Assembly (NCBI RefSeq): GCF_012911875.1
Contig: NZ_JAAXKZ010000010.1
Coordinates: 1 to 64,000 of the forward strand
Source: Pseudonocardia bannensis
GTDB lineage: Bacteria; Actinomycetota; Actinomycetes; Mycobacteriales; Pseudonocardiaceae
Length of the DNA stretch: 64,000 bases
Direction of reading: 5' to 3'
Below the pieces are notes generated by a model. The model did not search any database. It had not been told where the DNA came from and saw only the letters and a list, made by a program, of their open reading frames with translations. How positions within the stretch are numbered: the first letter of the stretch is position 1; each line of letters opens with the position of its first letter. Positions 49,415 to 58,745 of this stretch are shown piece after piece. The translations under genes and the position numbers were made by a program.

Positions 49415-50293
49415 TCACTCCGCGGGCCGTCCGAAGAACCCCGGCGGCGGCACCGGCGAGGGCCCGGCCGTCCGGTCGGTGACGACCTGCGCCCCGGCGG
49501 CGAACCGGCACAGCTCGCGGCCCGACTCCACCCGCGCCCGGAACGGGTCCGCGGCCGCGGCGCGGGTCAGTTCGCGTACCGGCAGCGGGCGGCGCCCGGC
49601 GGCCAGCACGAGGTTGCCGAACCGGCGGCCCCGCAGCACCTCCGGCGAGGCCAGCAGCGCCAGCTCGGGGAACACCGCGGCCGCCGTGGCCACCTGGGCA
49701 CGGGCGAAGTGCAGCGGGGGGCCGTCGGCGAGGTTCGCGGCGTGGATCCCGTCCACGTCCAGCACCCGGGCGACCCCGCGCACGAACTCCACCGAGGTGA
49801 GGTGGGAGGGGATCCGGGCCCCGGCGAACACGTCGACCACCACCACGTCGACGCTGCCGTCCGGCACCTGCTCCAGCTCGTAGCGCGCGTCCCCCACGCG
49901 CACGTCGAGGTCGAGCCCGTCGGCCGGGAGCCGGGCGGCGACGAGGTCGACGAGCGCCCCGTCGAGTTCGACGACCCGCTGCCACGATCCCGGCCTGGTC
50001 GCCGCGACGTAGCGCGGCAGGGTCCAGGCCCCACCGCCGAGGTGCAGTACGCGCAGCGGCCGCGTCGGCGGTGCAGCGGCGTCCAGCACGTGCCCGAGCC
50101 GCCGCACGTACTCGAACTCCAGGTGCGTCGGGTCGGACAGGTCGACGTGGGACTGGGCGGTGTCGTTGACCAGCAGCGTCCAGGCCAGCGGCCGGTCGGG
50201 GTCGGCGATCAGTTCCGCCGTCCCGTGGTCGACCTCGGCCCGGATGATCGCGGGTGAGAGCCGCCGCGGCGGGGGTTCGTCCTGCGCGGCCAT
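49415..50293 (-). CDS. Spermidine synthase-like protein
   Basis: 292 aa Rossmann protein of the spermine/spermidine synthase superfamily. VDHGTAELIADPDRPLAW and TAQSHVDLSDPTHLEFEYVR form the N-terminal part. The SAM-like site is LHLGGGAWTLPRYVAATRP with VVELDGALVDLVAARL, and VVVDVFAGARIPSHLTSVEFV follows. It lacks a clear polyamine pocket, so putrescine aminopropyltransferase activity is not assured; fused or stand-alone actinobacterial homologues are of unknown function. In other actinobacteria the slot between mltG and prepilin peptidase is held by aroE, which is absent here. Confidence 0.75.
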   Translation of the reverse strand: MAAQDEPPPRRLSPAIIRAEVDHGTAELIADPDRPLAWTLLVNDTAQSHVDLSDPTHLEFEYVRRLGHVLDAAAPPTRPLRVLHLGGGAWTLPRYVAATRPGSWQRVVELDGALVDLVAARLPADGLDLDVRVGDARYELEQVPDGSVDVVVVDVFAGARIPSHLTSVEFVRGVARVLDVDGIHAANLADGPPLHFARAQVATAAAVFPELALLASPEVLRGRRFGNLVLAAGRRPLPVRELTRAAAADPFRARVESGRELCRFAAGAQVVTDRTAGPSPVPPPGFFGRPAE

Positions 50294-50310
50294 GTCCCGT
50301 CGATCCGTGA

Positions 50311-51510
50311 TCAGAAGGCGCCGTTGGCGACGGCCTGGCGAACGTTCTCCTGGTGCTCGGCGAGGGTCGTCCCGAAGCACGACGTGCCGTCGGTCCGGCA
50401 CCGGACGAAGAAGAACCACGGCCCGGCCTCGGGCCCCAGCGCCGCAGCGATCGCGGACCGGCCGGCCGCCGCGATCGGGGTCGGCGGCAGCCCGGAGACC
50501 GCGTAGCTGTTGTACGGCCCCACCTGGGCGCGGGCCTCCGCCGTCGTGCGCAGGGCCTGCACGTCGAGCGGATAGTTGACCGTCGAGTCGAGCTCGAGCC
50601 GCTGGTCGATGTCGAGCCGGTTGTAGATCACGCGGGCCACCTTGGGCATGTCCGCGGTGATCCCCTCCTTCTCGACCAGCGAGGCGAGGACGAGCACCTG
50701 GTACGGCGCCAGCCCCACCGCATCGGCCCCGTCGACGATCCCGGTCGCCTCGAGCCTGGCCACGGACACCGCGAGCAGCCCGCGCAGCACGTCGGCCGCC
50801 GGCGTTCCGGGGGCGACGTCGTAGACGCCCGGGACGAACAGCCCCTCCAGGCGGCGCACCGGGTCGGCCCCGTTGATGTCCTCGACCGCCCATGCGGGCA
50901 CACCCAGCTCGGCGGGATCGGTCGTGGCCATCGTGGTGCGCAGGTCGTCCACGCTCACGCAGCGCCGCTCCCCGTCGAGGGTCGCGCAGCTGGCCTGCGA
51001 GATCAGGCTGAGCACACCGGGGGTGACCGTGCCGTCAGGCGCCCGGGTGTCGTCGAGCTGCACCCCGCCGCGGATCTCGAGCTGGCCGACGCGGGCCGCC
51101 GGATCGAGCATCCGCTCGACGGCGGCTTCCCCGGACATCCGGGAGCGCACCTGGTAGTAACCGGGCTGGATCGAGCGGATGCGGTCGTTGCCCGCGGCGG
51201 CCTCGGTGAACGCCTCGACGCTGGCCACCACACCGCGCCGGACCAGCATGCCGCCGATCTGCGTGGTCGAGTCGCCGTCGAGCACCCGGACGACGACGTC
51301 GCCCTCGCCGGGCCCGTCGAAGTCGTCGGTGCCGAAGACCGAGTCCAGCAGATAGGCACCACCGCCGAGGACGACGCCGAGCAGCAGCACGATCGACAGC
51401 AGCACCACGATCGTCCGCCGGCGCCGGCGCCGGGCCTGGTCACGCTGTTTCGCGCGCCGGGCAGCCAGCTCCTCACGTCGGCTCGAGAAGGTGTCCACGC
51501 CGCGGTTCAC
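50311..51510 (-). CDS. mltG: Endolytic transglycosylase MltG (YceG)
   Basis: 399 aa membrane-anchored peptidoglycan enzyme that ends glycan strands during growth. A basic cytosolic N-terminus (AARRAKQRDQARRRRRR) and one membrane helix (about 33-55) are followed by the YceG domain. The catalytic Glu lies in VLASLVEKEGITADMPKVA, with LDSTVNYPL and YNSYAVSGLPPTPI. The frame is complete. Start GTG 51510 has a weak ribosome-binding site; another GTG is 12 bases downstream. Confidence 0.94.
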   Translation of the reverse strand: MNRGVDTFSSRREELAARRAKQRDQARRRRRRTIVVLLSIVLLLGVVLGGGAYLLDSVFGTDDFDGPGEGDVVVRVLDGDSTTQIGGMLVRRGVVASVEAFTEAAAGNDRIRSIQPGYYQVRSRMSGEAAVERMLDPAARVGQLEIRGGVQLDDTRAPDGTVTPGVLSLISQASCATLDGERRCVSVDDLRTTMATTDPAELGVPAWAVEDINGADPVRRLEGLFVPGVYDVAPGTPAADVLRGLLAVSVARLEATGIVDGADAVGLAPYQVLVLASLVEKEGITADMPKVARVIYNRLDIDQRLELDSTVNYPLDVQALRTTAEARAQVGPYNSYAVSGLPPTPIAAAGRSAIAAALGPEAGPWFFFVRCRTDGTSCFGTTLAEHQENVRQAVANGAF

Positions 51511-51681
51511 GCGACCAGACCGGGCCGGCGCGTGCGGGCCTCATCGGGACGAACACCCGCACCCAAGGGGAAGAATGTCGGTTCTGTCCGGTACCCCGTC
51601 GCCCGTTCCACAACCTCGGAGGGTAACCAGGCCTCCCCCACACGGGACAGACGGGACCGGTGACCGGACGCAGTGGCCACG

Positions 51682-52143
51682 TCAGGTGTCCGTGCCCCGT
51701 CGCCCGGACCGTGCCGCATCCAGCCAGCCCTGAAGGATCCCCACGGCGGCGGCCTGGTCGACCACGGCCCGCTGTTTGCGGCCCTTGACCCCGCGCGCGG
51801 ACAGCTGCCGGGCGGCCACCACCGTGGTCAGCCGTTCGTCGGTCAGCGCGACGGGCACGTCGACCACCTCGGCCAGCGCCGCCGCGAAGGCCTGCGCGGC
51901 CTCGGCGGCCGGGCCCTCCCGGCCGGCCAGGGTGCGGGGCAGCCCGACCACGATCTGCACGATGTCGTGCTCGGCGACCAGATCCGCGAGCGCCCGCAGG
52001 TCCGACCCACCCTCGACGTCCCGCGGCACCGTGACCAGCGGGGTCGCCAGGATCCCGTCGGGATCGCTCAGCGCGACGCCGACCCGGACGGCACCGACGT
52101 CGATACCGAGCCGGCGTCCCCGGGTCGCCGCTTCCGGGGTCAC
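51682..52143 (-). CDS. ruvX: Putative Holliday junction resolvase / RNase RuvX (YqgF)
   Basis: 153 aa RNase H-like fold. [18 protein letters not shown] is the N-terminal Asp-bearing strand, [16 protein letters not shown] the central block and [13 protein letters not shown] the catalytic Glu/Asp region. C-terminal [14 protein letters not shown]. Acts in 16S rRNA processing and possibly recombination. The GTG start overlaps the alaS stop by four bases. Confidence 0.93.
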   Translation of the reverse strand: MTPEAATRGRRLGIDVGAVRVGVALSDPDGILATPLVTVPRDVEGGSDLRALADLVAEHDIVQIVVGLPRTLAGREGPAAEAAQAFAAALAEVVDVPVALTDERLTTVVAARQLSARGVKGRKQRAVVDQAAAVGILQGWLDAARSGRRGTDT

Positions 52144-54821
52144 CCGCGGGCCGCCCCGGCCAGCTCGCGGCGCAGCGCCTCCACCGCGGCCGGTACACCG
52201 CTCGGGTCGGTGCCGCCACCCTGCGCGAGGTCGGGCTTGCCGCCACCACGGCCACCGACCGCCTTGGCGAACGCCGGGACGAGCTTCCCGGCGGCCAGCC
52301 CGCGGTCCCGGGCGGCGGACGTCGTCGCGACGACGAACGACACCTTGCCCGAATCACCACCGTCGGTGGAGAACAGCGCGACCACACCGGGGCGCGACCC
52401 GAGCCGGCCCCGCACGTCGGAGGCCAGCGCCCGCAGGTCGTTGCCGCTGACGCCCTCGGGCGCGGAGACCGCGACGAGCGCGATCCCGTTGACGTCCTCG
52501 GCGCCGTCGGCCAGTGAGCCCGCGGAGGCGAGCACCGCGTCGGCGCGCACCTTCTCCAGCTCACGCTCGGCCGCCCGCAGCCGTTCGACGACGCCGCCGA
52601 TGCGCTCGGGCAGCTCCTCCGGGCGGGCCTTGAACTGGTCGGCCAGCTGCGAGACGAGCACGTGCTCCCTGGCCAGGAAGCGGAAGGCGTCGAGCCCGAC
52701 CAGGCCCTCGACGCGACGCACGCCGGAGCCGATGGAGGCCTCGGAGAGCAACTTGACCAGCCCGAGCTGGCCCGAGCGGTGCACGTGCGTACCGCCGCAC
52801 AGCTCGCGGGAGTACTCACCGATCTCGACGACGCGCACGGAGTCGCCGTACTTCTCCCCGAACAGGGCCAGCGCCCCGATCTTGCGCGCCTCGTCGGGCG
52901 TCGTGATGAACGAGCGCACGTCGTGGTCGGCGATCAGCACCGCGTTGACCTCGTCCTCGACGTCGGCCAGCACCGAGGCCGGCACCGCCCCGCCGGGCGA
53001 GGTGAAGTCGAACCGCAGCCGGCCCGGCGCGTTCATCGAGCCGGCCTGGGCGGCGGAGTCGCCCAGTGCGCGGCGCATGCCCGCGTGCACGAGGTGGGTG
53101 GCGGAGTGCGAGCGCGAGACCGCCACCCGCCGGTCGGTGTCCACCTCGGCGTGCACCAGCGTGTCGATGCGGGCCTCGCCGGTGGTGACGGTGCCGCGGT
53201 GCACGATCAGGCCGGTGACCGGCGACTGCACGTCGGACACGGTGATCGTGAAGTCGGGGCCGACGATGACCCCGGTGTCGGCCTGCTGGCCGCCGCCCTC
53301 GGCGTAGAACGGGGTGCGGTCGAGCACGACCTCGACGGCGGTGCCCTCACCCGCGGCCGGCACGCCGGTACCGTCGACGATCAGCCCGACGATCACCGAC
53401 TCGGCGATCAGCTCGGAGTACCCGAGGAACTCGCTGCTGCCCGCGGTGTCGAGCACCGCTCGGTAGGCGCTGCCGTCGCCGTGGCCGGTCTTGCGCGCGG
53501 CCGCGTCGGCCTTGGCCCGGGCCCGCTGCTCGTCCATCAGGCGGCGGAAGCCCTGCTCGTCGACCGTGAGCCCGGCCTCGGCGGCCATCTCGAGCGTCAG
53601 ATCGATCGGGAAGCCGTAGGTGTCGTGGAGCTGGAACGCCTTGTCCCCCGCCAGCACCGTGCTGCCGGCCTGCTTGGTGGCCGTGGCGGCGACGTCGAAG
53701 ATCTTCGAGCCCGCGGTGAGCGTGACGAGGAAGGCCTCCTCCTCGTTGCGCACCACGGCGGCGATCCGGTCGAAGTCGGTGACGATCTCCGGGTAGGCCG
53801 GGGCCATCACGTCGCGAACCACCTCGGCGTACGCGGGCAGCACCGGCTCGTGCACCCCGAGCAGCCGGGAGGACCGCACGATCCGGCGCAGCAGCCGGCG
53901 CAGGACGTAGCCGCGACCGTCGTTCGACGGCGTCACGCCGTCGCCGATGATCATCACGCCGGAACGGGCGTGATCGGCGATCACGCGGAACCGGACGTCG
54001 TCCTCCGGCGAGATCCCGTACCGGCGACCGGACAGCTCCTCGGCACGGGCGATCACGGGGCGAACCAGGTCGGTCTCGTAGACGTTCTGGACGCCCTGCA
54101 GCAGGTACGCCACCCGCTCGACGCCCATGCCGGTGTCGATGTTCTTCGCCGGCAGCTCGCCGACGATCGGGAAGTTGTCCTTGCCGCCGCCCTCGCCGCG
54201 GACGTTCTGCATGAAGACGAGGTTCCAGATCTCCAGGTACCGGTCCTCGTCGACGACCGGGCCGCCCTCCCGGCCGTACTCCGGCCCCCGGTCGTAGTAG
54301 ATCTCCGAACACGGCCCGCACGGCCCGGGGATGCCCATCGACCAGAAGTTGTCGGCCATCCCGCGGCGCTGGATGCGCTCGGCCGGGATGCCGGCGATCC
54401 GGCGCCACAGATCGGCGGCCTCGTCGTCGTCCTGATACACGGTGACCCAGATACGGTCCGGGTCGAAGCCGTACCCCCCGGCGTCCTGGCTGCCGGTGAC
54501 CAGGTTCCAGGCGTGCTCGATCGCGCCCGCCTTGAAGTAGTCGCCGAAGGAGAAGTTCCCGGCCATCTGGAAGAAGGTGTTGTGCCGGGTGGTCCGGCCG
54601 ACCTCGTCGATGTCGCCGGTGCGCACGCACTTCTGGATCGAGGTGGCCCGCGGGTACGGCGGCGGCGCCTCCCCGAGGAAGTACGGCTTGAACTGCACCA
54701 TGCCCGCGTTGACGAACAGGAGGTTCGGGTCGTCGAGGATCAGCGAGGCGCTGGGCACACGGGTGTGTCCGGCGTTGACGAAGTAGTCGGTGAAGCGGCG
54801 GGCGATCTCATGGGTCTGCAC
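52140..54821 (-). CDS. alaS: Alanyl-tRNA synthetase
   Basis: 893 aa. The N-terminal catalytic domain starts with [20 protein letters not shown] and has [14 protein letters not shown]. The editing domain has [16 protein letters not shown] (HxxxH) and [10 protein letters not shown] (zinc-binding Cys/His). The C-terminal oligomerisation domain ends [15 protein letters not shown]. Complete. GTG 54821. Two small genes upstream are read in the same direction. Confidence 0.97.
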   Translation of the reverse strand: MQTHEIARRFTDYFVNAGHTRVPSASLILDDPNLLFVNAGMVQFKPYFLGEAPPPYPRATSIQKCVRTGDIDEVGRTTRHNTFFQMAGNFSFGDYFKAGAIEHAWNLVTGSQDAGGYGFDPDRIWVTVYQDDDEAADLWRRIAGIPAERIQRRGMADNFWSMGIPGPCGPCSEIYYDRGPEYGREGGPVVDEDRYLEIWNLVFMQNVRGEGGGKDNFPIVGELPAKNIDTGMGVERVAYLLQGVQNVYETDLVRPVIARAEELSGRRYGISPEDDVRFRVIADHARSGVMIIGDGVTPSNDGRGYVLRRLLRRIVRSSRLLGVHEPVLPAYAEVVRDVMAPAYPEIVTDFDRIAAVVRNEEEAFLVTLTAGSKIFDVAATATKQAGSTVLAGDKAFQLHDTYGFPIDLTLEMAAEAGLTVDEQGFRRLMDEQRARAKADAAARKTGHGDGSAYRAVLDTAGSSEFLGYSELIAESVIVGLIVDGTGVPAAGEGTAVEVVLDRTPFYAEGGGQQADTGVIVGPDFTITVSDVQSPVTGLIVHRGTVTTGEARIDTLVHAEVDTDRRVAVSRSHSATHLVHAGMRRALGDSAAQAGSMNAPGRLRFDFTSPGGAVPASVLADVEDEVNAVLIADHDVRSFITTPDEARKIGALALFGEKYGDSVRVVEIGEYSRELCGGTHVHRSGQLGLVKLLSEASIGSGVRRVEGLVGLDAFRFLAREHVLVSQLADQFKARPEELPERIGGVVERLRAAERELEKVRADAVLASAGSLADGAEDVNGIALVAVSAPEGVSGNDLRALASDVRGRLGSRPGVVALFSTDGGDSGKVSFVVATTSAARDRGLAAGKLVPAFAKAVGGRGGGKPDLAQGGGTDPSGVPAAVEALRRELAGAARG

Positions 54822-54891
54822 GGTCGGAACGGCTCTTTCGAGTTGTGCGATCTGGGATGCTGCGACGGCAGGGCAGCGGATCGGCGGTGGT

Positions 54892-55200
54892 CTAGTGCCC
54901 TGCCCGGCGCGCTCGCGCTCCGTGGCGCGGCGCGGGCTCCTCGACCAGCGCGTCGGCGACGGTAGGGACCTGGGTACCCGTGCGCCGCTCCACCAACTCG
55001 CTCAGCTCCTGCTCGCGGGCGACCATGCCCGCACGCACCTCGGCTCCGAACGCGCCCAGCCCGGCGCCGAGCTCGCGCAGCCCGTCGGCGAGGTTGGCGG
55101 CCATCCCGGCGGGGGTGAGGTTCTGGGCGGCCTGGGTCGCCCGCCGGCTGGCGTACGCCCCGGCGGCGACCCCCACGCCCAGCCAGAACAGCCGCTTCAC
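54892..55200 (-). CDS. Small helical membrane-anchored protein (DUF6167-like)
   Basis: 102 aa. A single N-terminal helix [19 protein letters not shown], then an amphipathic region [20 protein letters not shown] and a charged C-terminus. Found between alaS and a DUF948 gene in many actinobacteria; function unknown. GTG start overlaps the DUF948 gene stop by four bases. Confidence 0.75.
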   Translation of the reverse strand: MKRLFWLGVGVAAGAYASRRATQAAQNLTPAGMAANLADGLRELGAGLGAFGAEVRAGMVAREQELSELVERRTGTQVPTVADALVEEPAPRHGARARRAGH

Positions 55201-55607
55201 TTCGCCCCCCGGCGCTTGCTCCGGCGCTGGCGCAGCGAGTGCGCCCCGGCGTCCTTGCCGGCCTTGCGCGCCTTGATGGCCTTGTTCAGCCCGTAGGAGA
55301 ACGCGGCGGCCCGCACCAGCGGCCCCCCGAGCGTCGCCGTGAACAGCGAGGTCAGCACCGACACGTTGCTGGTGACCGTGCGCGCGCTGGAGGTGATGCC
55401 GTCGACCCGCTCGAGCTGGGTGTTCACCTGGTGCAGCGTGGTCTGCGCGTCGCTCAGCAACGGTGCACTGCCCTCGTGGGCCTTGCGGATCGCGATGGTC
55501 GCCTCGTCCAGCGTGCGGCCGAGTTTGAACAACGGCACCGCGAGCAGGACCACTAGGACCACGAAGGCTCCCGCGGCGATCAGTGCAGCGATCTGACCAG
55601 CCGACAC
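55197..55607 (-). CDS. DUF948 membrane protein
   Basis: 136 aa. One membrane helix (about 5-27, AALIAAGAFVVLVVLLAVPL) followed by a coiled-coil-like stretch with LDEATIAIRKAHEGSAPLL and HQVNTQLERVDGITSSARTV, which is the DUF948 core. The C-terminus is Lys/Arg-rich. AAGGAGGG lies four to five bases before the GTG. Probably works with the DUF6167-like protein at the membrane. Confidence 0.82.
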   Translation of the reverse strand: MSAGQIAALIAAGAFVVLVVLLAVPLFKLGRTLDEATIAIRKAHEGSAPLLSDAQTTLHQVNTQLERVDGITSSARTVTSNVSVLTSLFTATLGGPLVRAAAFSYGLNKAIKARKAGKDAGAHSLRQRRSKRRGAK

Positions 55608-55680
55608 GTGCCCTCCTTGCGCCCGACCGACACTGGTGAAAGTGATCGTCGGTCAGGCTACTCCCCGACTTCCGCGCCGG

Positions 55681-56442
55681 TCAGCCGACCCGGGAGTCAG
55701 CGATCTCGTCCCCCTCCGGGTTCGCCGGGTCGGGGCCGGTGGACGCGCCGCCCTCGACGAGGATCTGACGTAGCCGGCCGAGCGCACGGTGCTGGGTCAC
55801 CCGCACCGCGCCGGGCGTCGAGCGCACGGCCTGGGCGGTCTCCTCGGCGCTGAGCCCGACGGCCAGCCGCAGCACCAGCACCTCGCGCTGGCGCGGGGTG
55901 AGCCGGTGCAGCAGGTCGCCGAGCCGCTCGCTGAGCTCCACCGCGAGGATCCGGTGCTCCGGGCTGTCGTCGTTCAGCGCGGCATCGGGCACGTCGGCCA
56001 CCGGTTCGGCACGGTTGCGGCCGATCGCCCGGAACGCGTCGGTCACCTTGTGCGCGGCGATGCCGTAGACGAAGGCGCGGAACGACAGACCCTTGACCGT
56101 GTAGGTGGGCAGCGCGCTGACCACGGCCAGGCAGATGTCCTGTGCGATGTCGTCGGCGGAACCCACCGCCGTCTCCTGGCGGCCCAGCCGGGCACGGCAG
56201 TAGCGGAGCACGAGCGGATGGATCTCGCCCAGCAGCCGGTCCCGGGCCCCCGGCCGGCCCTTCACGGCATCGCCGATGAGCTCCTCGAGCACGGAGACCT
56301 TCTCCGCCCCGGTCGCGGGCCCGGCGGCCGCCTCCGCGGCTCCTCCGGTCGCGCTTGCGGGGGAGGTGACTATCGTGATCGGCGTGGTGGCGGCGGCGCC
56401 GTCGGACATGATGTTGCCGGGTTCGCCGGCAGCGGCGGTCAT
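55681..56442 (-). CDS. ShbA/SigD-type RNA polymerase sigma factor
   Basis: 253 aa sigma-70 family, ECF-like. An Ala/Thr-rich N-terminal extension of about 50 residues precedes region 2 (LRYCRARLGRQETAVGSADD, AQDICLAVVSALP, SFRAFVYGIAAHKVTDAFR). Region 4 is LTPRQREVLVLRLAVGLSAEE, SSTPGAV-like STPGAVRVTQHRALGRLR. This closely follows streptomycete ShbA, which transcribes the principal sigma gene hrdB, and mycobacterial SigD. The start is uncertain: ATG 56442 or ATG 56409. No anti-sigma gene is adjacent. Confidence 0.85.
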   Translation of the reverse strand: MTAAAGEPGNIMSDGAAATTPITIVTSPASATGGAAEAAAGPATGAEKVSVLEELIGDAVKGRPGARDRLLGEIHPLVLRYCRARLGRQETAVGSADDIAQDICLAVVSALPTYTVKGLSFRAFVYGIAAHKVTDAFRAIGRNRAEPVADVPDAALNDDSPEHRILAVELSERLGDLLHRLTPRQREVLVLRLAVGLSAEETAQAVRSTPGAVRVTQHRALGRLRQILVEGGASTGPDPANPEGDEIADSRVG

Positions 56443-56735
56443 CGGCTCTCGGCCGCGAGGCCGTGATCAGCGGTGGCGTGCATCGTCGGGTTCCCCTCCC
56501 CATCACCGGCCGGTGCGCGCCGGTGTCATGCGCGGACGCAGACCGCTCATCGCCCCTGGTCTCGAGACGACTCGCGGTTGTCGTGCGGTCGTGCGCAGGA
56601 GACGCCGGACCGGCCGCGCGATACACGCTGACCCCGACGATCCGCGCGCGTGACATCCCCCGTTGCGGTCCGTTCTGCGCTGTGCCCGGCGCCGAGCGGA
56701 CCGTTCATATTTCAAGTAAGCATTTTGGGTGACAT

Positions 56736-56761
56736 CCAAGTTGGAGTCAAGGGCAACTTGG
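56736..56761. promoter_or_regulatory. Inverted repeat, probable TetR operator
   Basis: CCAAGTTG (56736-56743), ten bases, then CAACTTGG (56754-56761): two perfect 8-base arms. It ends 26 bases before the TetR ATG and covers the -35 zone of its likely promoter, the usual site for autorepression. Confidence 0.65.
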
Positions 56762-56773
56762 CCTTTTCCCAGC

Positions 56774-56779
56774 TACTCT
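56774..56779 (+). promoter_or_regulatory. Candidate -10 of the TetR gene
   Basis: TACTCT (fits TANNNT) lies seven bases before the ATG at 56787 and would initiate at or very near the A of the start codon. No ribosome-binding site is visible before the ATG, so a leaderless transcript is plausible. Confidence 0.5.
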
Positions 56780-56786
56780 GCGCTCG

Positions 56787-57479
56787 ATGACCCCGACCCC
56801 CGAGATCCGTTCGGACGATCCCCGAGCCCGCGCCGCGCAGACCAAACGCGACCGGACACGGCGGGCTCTCCTCGACGCGGCCGACGCGGCCTTCGCGTCA
56901 CGGGGTTGGCTGCGAACCCGGGTCGAGGACATCGCCACCGCGGCCGGAGTCAGCGCCGCCACGGCGTACAACCACTTCCCGTCGAAGCATGTCCTCATAG
57001 GGCACGTCTATGCACCGCTGATCAGCCCACTCGTCGTGCAGGCCGAACGGGACCGAGCGGCGGACCGTCCCGTCGTCGCGGCGCTGGCGGACCAGGTCAG
57101 AGCCCTTGCGCGGACCAGCTGGCGCCACCATGGGCTCACTGCGGCGTTCTGCTCGGCCGTGCAGGACTACACGATCCGCGTCGAGGGTCCGCCCGACCCG
57201 GCCGACGACATGGACCCCCGCAACGTCGCGCCCGTGCCCGCGACCATCCTCGGGCTCATCGAGGACGGCCAGAGCACCGGTCAGCTGCACCCGTATCCGC
57301 CGGCCCTGGAGATCAGCGGGGCCGTCGTGAACCTGCTGCTGCTGCGGGCGATCAACCGTCCGCACGAGCCCCACGAGCACACCGCGGAGCTGCTACTCAC
57401 CGTGTTGTTCGGCTCGCTCCGGCCGGAGATCCTGGCGGCGAGCGGCCTCGAAGGGCGACCGTTCCGCGACGGCAACTGA
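56787..57479 (+). CDS. TetR-family transcriptional regulator
   Basis: 230 aa. A helix-turn-helix at residues about 18-65: KRDRTRRALLDAADAAFASR, VEDIATAAGVSAATAYNHFP and SKHVLIGHVYAP. The ligand-binding C-terminus has hydrophobic helices, e.g. EISGAVVNLLLLRAIN. Likely represses itself through the palindrome upstream; other targets may include the DNRLRE gene downstream, on the same strand. The ligand is unknown. Confidence 0.9.
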   Translation: MTPTPEIRSDDPRARAAQTKRDRTRRALLDAADAAFASRGWLRTRVEDIATAAGVSAATAYNHFPSKHVLIGHVYAPLISPLVVQAERDRAADRPVVAALADQVRALARTSWRHHGLTAAFCSAVQDYTIRVEGPPDPADDMDPRNVAPVPATILGLIEDGQSTGQLHPYPPALEISGAVVNLLLLRAINRPHEPHEHTAELLLTVLFGSLRPEILAASGLEGRPFRDGN

Positions 57480-57506
57480 GCGCCGTTCACACCGAGCGTC
57501 AGCACT

Positions 57507-57540
57507 CGCCCACCATGTGGTGACTCCGAACGGGTGGGCG
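57507..57540 (+). terminator. Candidate hairpin after the TetR gene
   Basis: CGCCCACC (57507-57514) and GGTGGGCG (57533-57540) form perfect 8-base arms across an 18-base loop that contains a smaller CACCA/TGGTG stem. No U tract. A transcript end or a regulator site for the next gene are both possible. Confidence 0.35.
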
Positions 57541-57611
57541 TGCTGCACCGAGGTGCGGTTCGGACCACCGGATCTTGTCAGCACCGTGGCGCGCGCCTAT
57601 CTCTGACGATC

Positions 57612-58745
57612 ATGAGGCGAGGAATCGTGGCCGCCGCGCTCGGCGCGGTGCTGATGGTGACGGCGGCCCAGGGGGCCGCCGCGGCGGCGGAACCGGTCGG
57701 CGCCGCCGGGCCCGGGCCGCTGGTGGCGAACCGCACGGAGACCAGTGACACCGTGACGGGACCCGACGGCGTCCGCCGCGTCACCCTGTACTCCGGGCCG
57801 GTCCAGGTGCAGCGCGGCGCCGAGTGGGTGCCGGTCGACCTCACCCTGCGCACCGACCCGGACGGCCTCGTCCGCCCGGCCGCCGGCATCCACGACCTGG
57901 TACTCGGGCCGACCGGGCCCTCCGTGCGCTTCGCCGGCGGCGGCTCCGCGGCGCTCGACTGGCCCACCCCGCTGCCGGCCCCGGAGCTCGAGGGCAACCG
58001 GGCCGTGTACACACAGGTCCGACCGGGCTACGACCTGGTTGTCGAGGCGACCCGGGCCGGCTTCGTCGCGTCGGTGCACCGGTCCGGGCCCACCACGGCC
58101 CCGGCGCCGGCGCTCGCCCTGCGCGGCCGCGCCGAGGCCGTCCCCGGCGCCGGCCCGGCGTCCGGTACCCCGCTGTCCGGCTCGCTGGCCGAGCGGGAGA
58201 CGGCGGCCGAGCGGGTGGTCGCCGCCGCACCCCCGGCCGGAGCGACCCCGGCGCCGTTCGACACCACCGTGCAGACGAACGTGCTCAACACCGACACCTC
58301 CGGCGACCCCGACCTGCGGCTGGGCAGCTACGACGGGACCGCGGTCGCGCGCAGCTACCTGACCTGGGACCTCGCCCCGGTGACCGGCCGGCCGATCACC
58401 GGGGCCGTCCTGCGACTGCACCAGGACTGGTCCTCGTCGTGCCGCCCGGCGGCCTGGGAGGTGTGGTCCTCCCCCGTCGTCGGCCCGGCGACCCGGTGGG
58501 CCAACCAGCCCGCCGCCGATCGCGCGTGGGCCACGAGCACCGAGACCCGCGGCAACAACGCGTCCTGCGCAGCCGGGTGGACCGAGGTCGACGTCACCGA
58601 GCTCGTCCGGTCCTGGGCTGCGGCGAAGGCCGCGAACGGGACGATGCAGTTGCGGGCCGCCGACGAGACCGACCCGCTCGGCTGGAAGCGGTTCGGATCG
58701 GCCGAGGGTCCGAACGTGCCGCAGTTGCAGGTCACGCTCGGCTGA
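57612..58745 (+). CDS. Secreted DNRLRE-domain protein
   Basis: 377 aa. A signal peptide (about 1-26, RRGIVAAALGAVLMVTAAQG with AAAA cleavage region) precedes a region typical of large actinobacterial wall proteins (QVQRGAEWVPVDLTLRTD, PAAGIHDLVLGPTGPSVRF). It is followed by a DNRLRE domain (about 220-375: TTVQTNVLNTDTSGDPDLRL, ARSYLTWDLAPV, VDVTELVRSWAAAK). Relatives are often much longer with extra modules; this one stops after one domain. Role probably in the cell surface. The start ATG is in a poor ribosome-binding context. Confidence 0.8.
   Translation: MRRGIVAAALGAVLMVTAAQGAAAAAEPVGAAGPGPLVANRTETSDTVTGPDGVRRVTLYSGPVQVQRGAEWVPVDLTLRTDPDGLVRPAAGIHDLVLGPTGPSVRFAGGGSAALDWPTPLPAPELEGNRAVYTQVRPGYDLVVEATRAGFVASVHRSGPTTAPAPALALRGRAEAVPGAGPASGTPLSGSLAERETAAERVVAAAPPAGATPAPFDTTVQTNVLNTDTSGDPDLRLGSYDGTAVARSYLTWDLAPVTGRPITGAVLRLHQDWSSSCRPAAWEVWSSPVVGPATRWANQPAADRAWATSTETRGNNASCAAGWTEVDVTELVRSWAAAKAANGTMQLRAADETDPLGWKRFGSAEGPNVPQLQVTLG

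Larger units (their letters stand above)
56443..56786. other. Divergent intergenic region between the sigma factor and the TetR regulator
   Basis: 344 bases with no gene; 56700-56780 is conspicuously AT-richer than the surroundings. It carries the TetR palindrome and -10 described separately. No shared promoter for the sigma factor was recognised. Confidence 0.45.

Noticed and set aside
48794-50257. Long plus-strand open frames opposite the prepilin peptidase and spermidine-synthase-like genes
   Set aside because: Arg/Pro/His-rich translations without motifs; shadows due to high GC.
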